This document shows positions 63,064 to 64,000 of a stretch of DNA of 64,000 nucleotides, piece by piece; the first letter of the stretch is position 1, and each line of letters starts with the position of its first letter. The notes beneath the pieces are model-generated. The model was given only the letters and a program-made list of their open reading frames with translations, was not told the DNA's origin and did not search any database. The DNA comes from Desulfobulbaceae bacterium (GTDB lineage: Bacteria; Desulfobacterota; Desulfobulbia; Desulfobulbales; SURF-16): positions 1-64,000 of the forward strand of contig JAGXFQ010000040.1 of assembly GCA_024637145.1 (NCBI GenBank), read 5' to 3'. The position numbers and the translations under genes are program-made.

Positions 63064-63980
63064 TTCCGGCCGGCAGGGGCCTTGGCCACCTGCTGGAGGA
63101 CAAGGCTGGCCAGGGTAACCACCATGACCCCGGGCAGGATAATCAGCGGCGGCAGCCCCTTGCCGAAGAACCAGTTGATCAAGAGGACAAAGGCCGGATA
63201 AAAATAGCTATAGGCCATGACCCGGGTGGGTCCCAGGTGGAGGGTGGCAATATGGCTGAGATAAAAGGTGATGATGGTTGAAAATATGGCCAGGTAGATA
63301 ATGCCGCTCCACACCGTGCTGGAGATCTCCTGCCACTGCACGTCGGCCAGACGGGGCAGGGCCAGGATCAGGAGCCAGCCCAGGCCGGTGACCAGGACCC
63401 AGAAGGTCATCACCACCATGGATTCCTGGCGGTGAAAGGTTTTTATCAGCGGTGTATAGGCGGCCATGAGAAAACAGCCGGCCAGAAAGAGCAGATCGCC
63501 ATGGTTGACGTCCATGGCCAGCATGCGCCTTGGGTCGCCCCGGAAAATGACCCACAGGGCGCCCACCATGCCGAAAAAGAGGGCCAGCTGCCGGAAGCGG
63601 CCCAGCCGTTCGTGCAGGAAGAGGGCGCTGTAGATCCCGGAAATGCCCGGCACCAGGGTGAAGATGATACTGGTATTGATGGCCGTGGTGTAGCGCAGGG
63701 CCTCAAACATGCACCAGAAAAAGCCCACCGTACTGGCGCTGACCAGGCTGTATCCTGCCAGCTGCCTGAAGGATGGCCGGCAGTGCCGGTAGCGCCACAG
63801 GATAAGGGGGGCGAGACAGAAGACGGCCACCAGATAACGGAGCAACAGGAGCACGGCCGGATCCAGGGCGCGGGTGATGGCCTCGCCCACGGTAAAGGAA
63901 CTGGAGACGATCATGGCGGTACAGAGCATGAGGCTGTGCACCAGCCACAGGGGCAAGGTTTTGTTGCTGGCTAGCGGCAT
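63051..63980 (-). CDS. EamA/DMT-family transporter
   Basis: A 309-residue protein with about ten helices and two EamA repeats (residues about 10-145 and 160-300). The first has TAMIVSSSFTVGEAITRALDPAVLLLLRY and the second has GDLLFLAGCFLMAAYTPLIK. Family members export amino acids, nucleosides or other metabolites. The start at 63980 leaves only 20 bases to the window edge, so the upstream region is unseen. Its ribosome site is not evident. Confidence 0.87.
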   Translation of the reverse strand: MPLASNKTLPLWLVHSLMLCTAMIVSSSFTVGEAITRALDPAVLLLLRYLVAVFCLAPLILWRYRHCRPSFRQLAGYSLVSASTVGFFWCMFEALRYTTAINTSIIFTLVPGISGIYSALFLHERLGRFRQLALFFGMVGALWVIFRGDPRRMLAMDVNHGDLLFLAGCFLMAAYTPLIKTFHRQESMVVMTFWVLVTGLGWLLILALPRLADVQWQEISSTVWSGIIYLAIFSTIITFYLSHIATLHLGPTRVMAYSYFYPAFVLLINWFFGKGLPPLIILPGVMVVTLASLVLQQVAKAPAGRNNAS

Positions 63981-64000
63981 AGGGGAGAATCTGCAAGGGG

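Overview
The window is a compact, GC-rich bacterial chromosome segment with about 50 protein genes, one tRNA gene and almost no mobile DNA. Gene content suggests an anaerobic Gram-negative bacterium, most likely a sulfate- or sulfur-metabolising Desulfobacterota (Desulfobulbales-like). The clues are a short siroheme sulfite-reductase-type protein, rubredoxin and rubrerythrin, a CheD/HDOD/CheY/CheX cassette, a DUF3365 c-heme sensor, the AMIN amidase and the long GyrB. The taxonomy is an inference from gene content; no marker was searched.

Layout. 1-7.0 kb: the start of a leftward gene, thioredoxin-type arsenate reductase, sulfite-reductase-like protein behind a Crp/FNR-type promoter, PEP carboxylase, tRNA-Pro, comF, a very small ORF with an in-frame TGA that looks like a new selenoprotein, and mtnA. 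7.2-17.8 kb: a serine hydrolase, an orphan MreB, an AT-rich 0.8-kb gap that may include a replication origin, then dnaN, gyrB, gyrA and rsgA. 18-23.4 kb: a baeRF-type protein with two small helical partners, nitroreductase, HPP membrane protein, an MFS fragment and a flavin reductase. 23.5-27.3 kb: sbcD-sbcC. 27.3-35.5 kb: a 0.2-kb repeat element, a pentapeptide lipoprotein, a DUF255 thioredoxin-fold protein and the leftward cheX/cheY/HDOD/cheD/antiporter group. 35.7-48 kb: hrpB, a heme sensor, DUF167, a phosphodiesterase, mutS-amidase, a response regulator, an EEP-family protein and a SprT-like protein. 48-56 kb: cytochrome c/TetR divergent pair, a second copy of the repeat element, nfeD-stomatin, DUF1456 with an 11-base homopolymer, an MFS transporter, rlmN, rnhA and rubredoxin. 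56-64 kb: small membrane proteins, an orphan flagellar rod-like protein, Hsp20, rubrerythrin, oligoendopeptidase F, an unusual triosephosphate isomerase homologue and an EamA transporter.

The most interesting item is the 53-codon reading frame at 5761-5922. It has a Shine-Dalgarno-like sequence, two hydrophobic segments, a Cys-Ile-Pro-TGA motif (CxxU if TGA is selenocysteine) and, 13 bases after the TGA, a stem-loop with a GGU apex like bacterial SECIS elements. Other notable points are a 202-203 bp repeat whose ends supply the stop codon of the adjoining gene in both copies, a cheD gene with no ATG/GTG/TTG start, a triosephosphate isomerase homologue lacking the catalytic glutamate, and tandem repeats between dnaN and gyrB.
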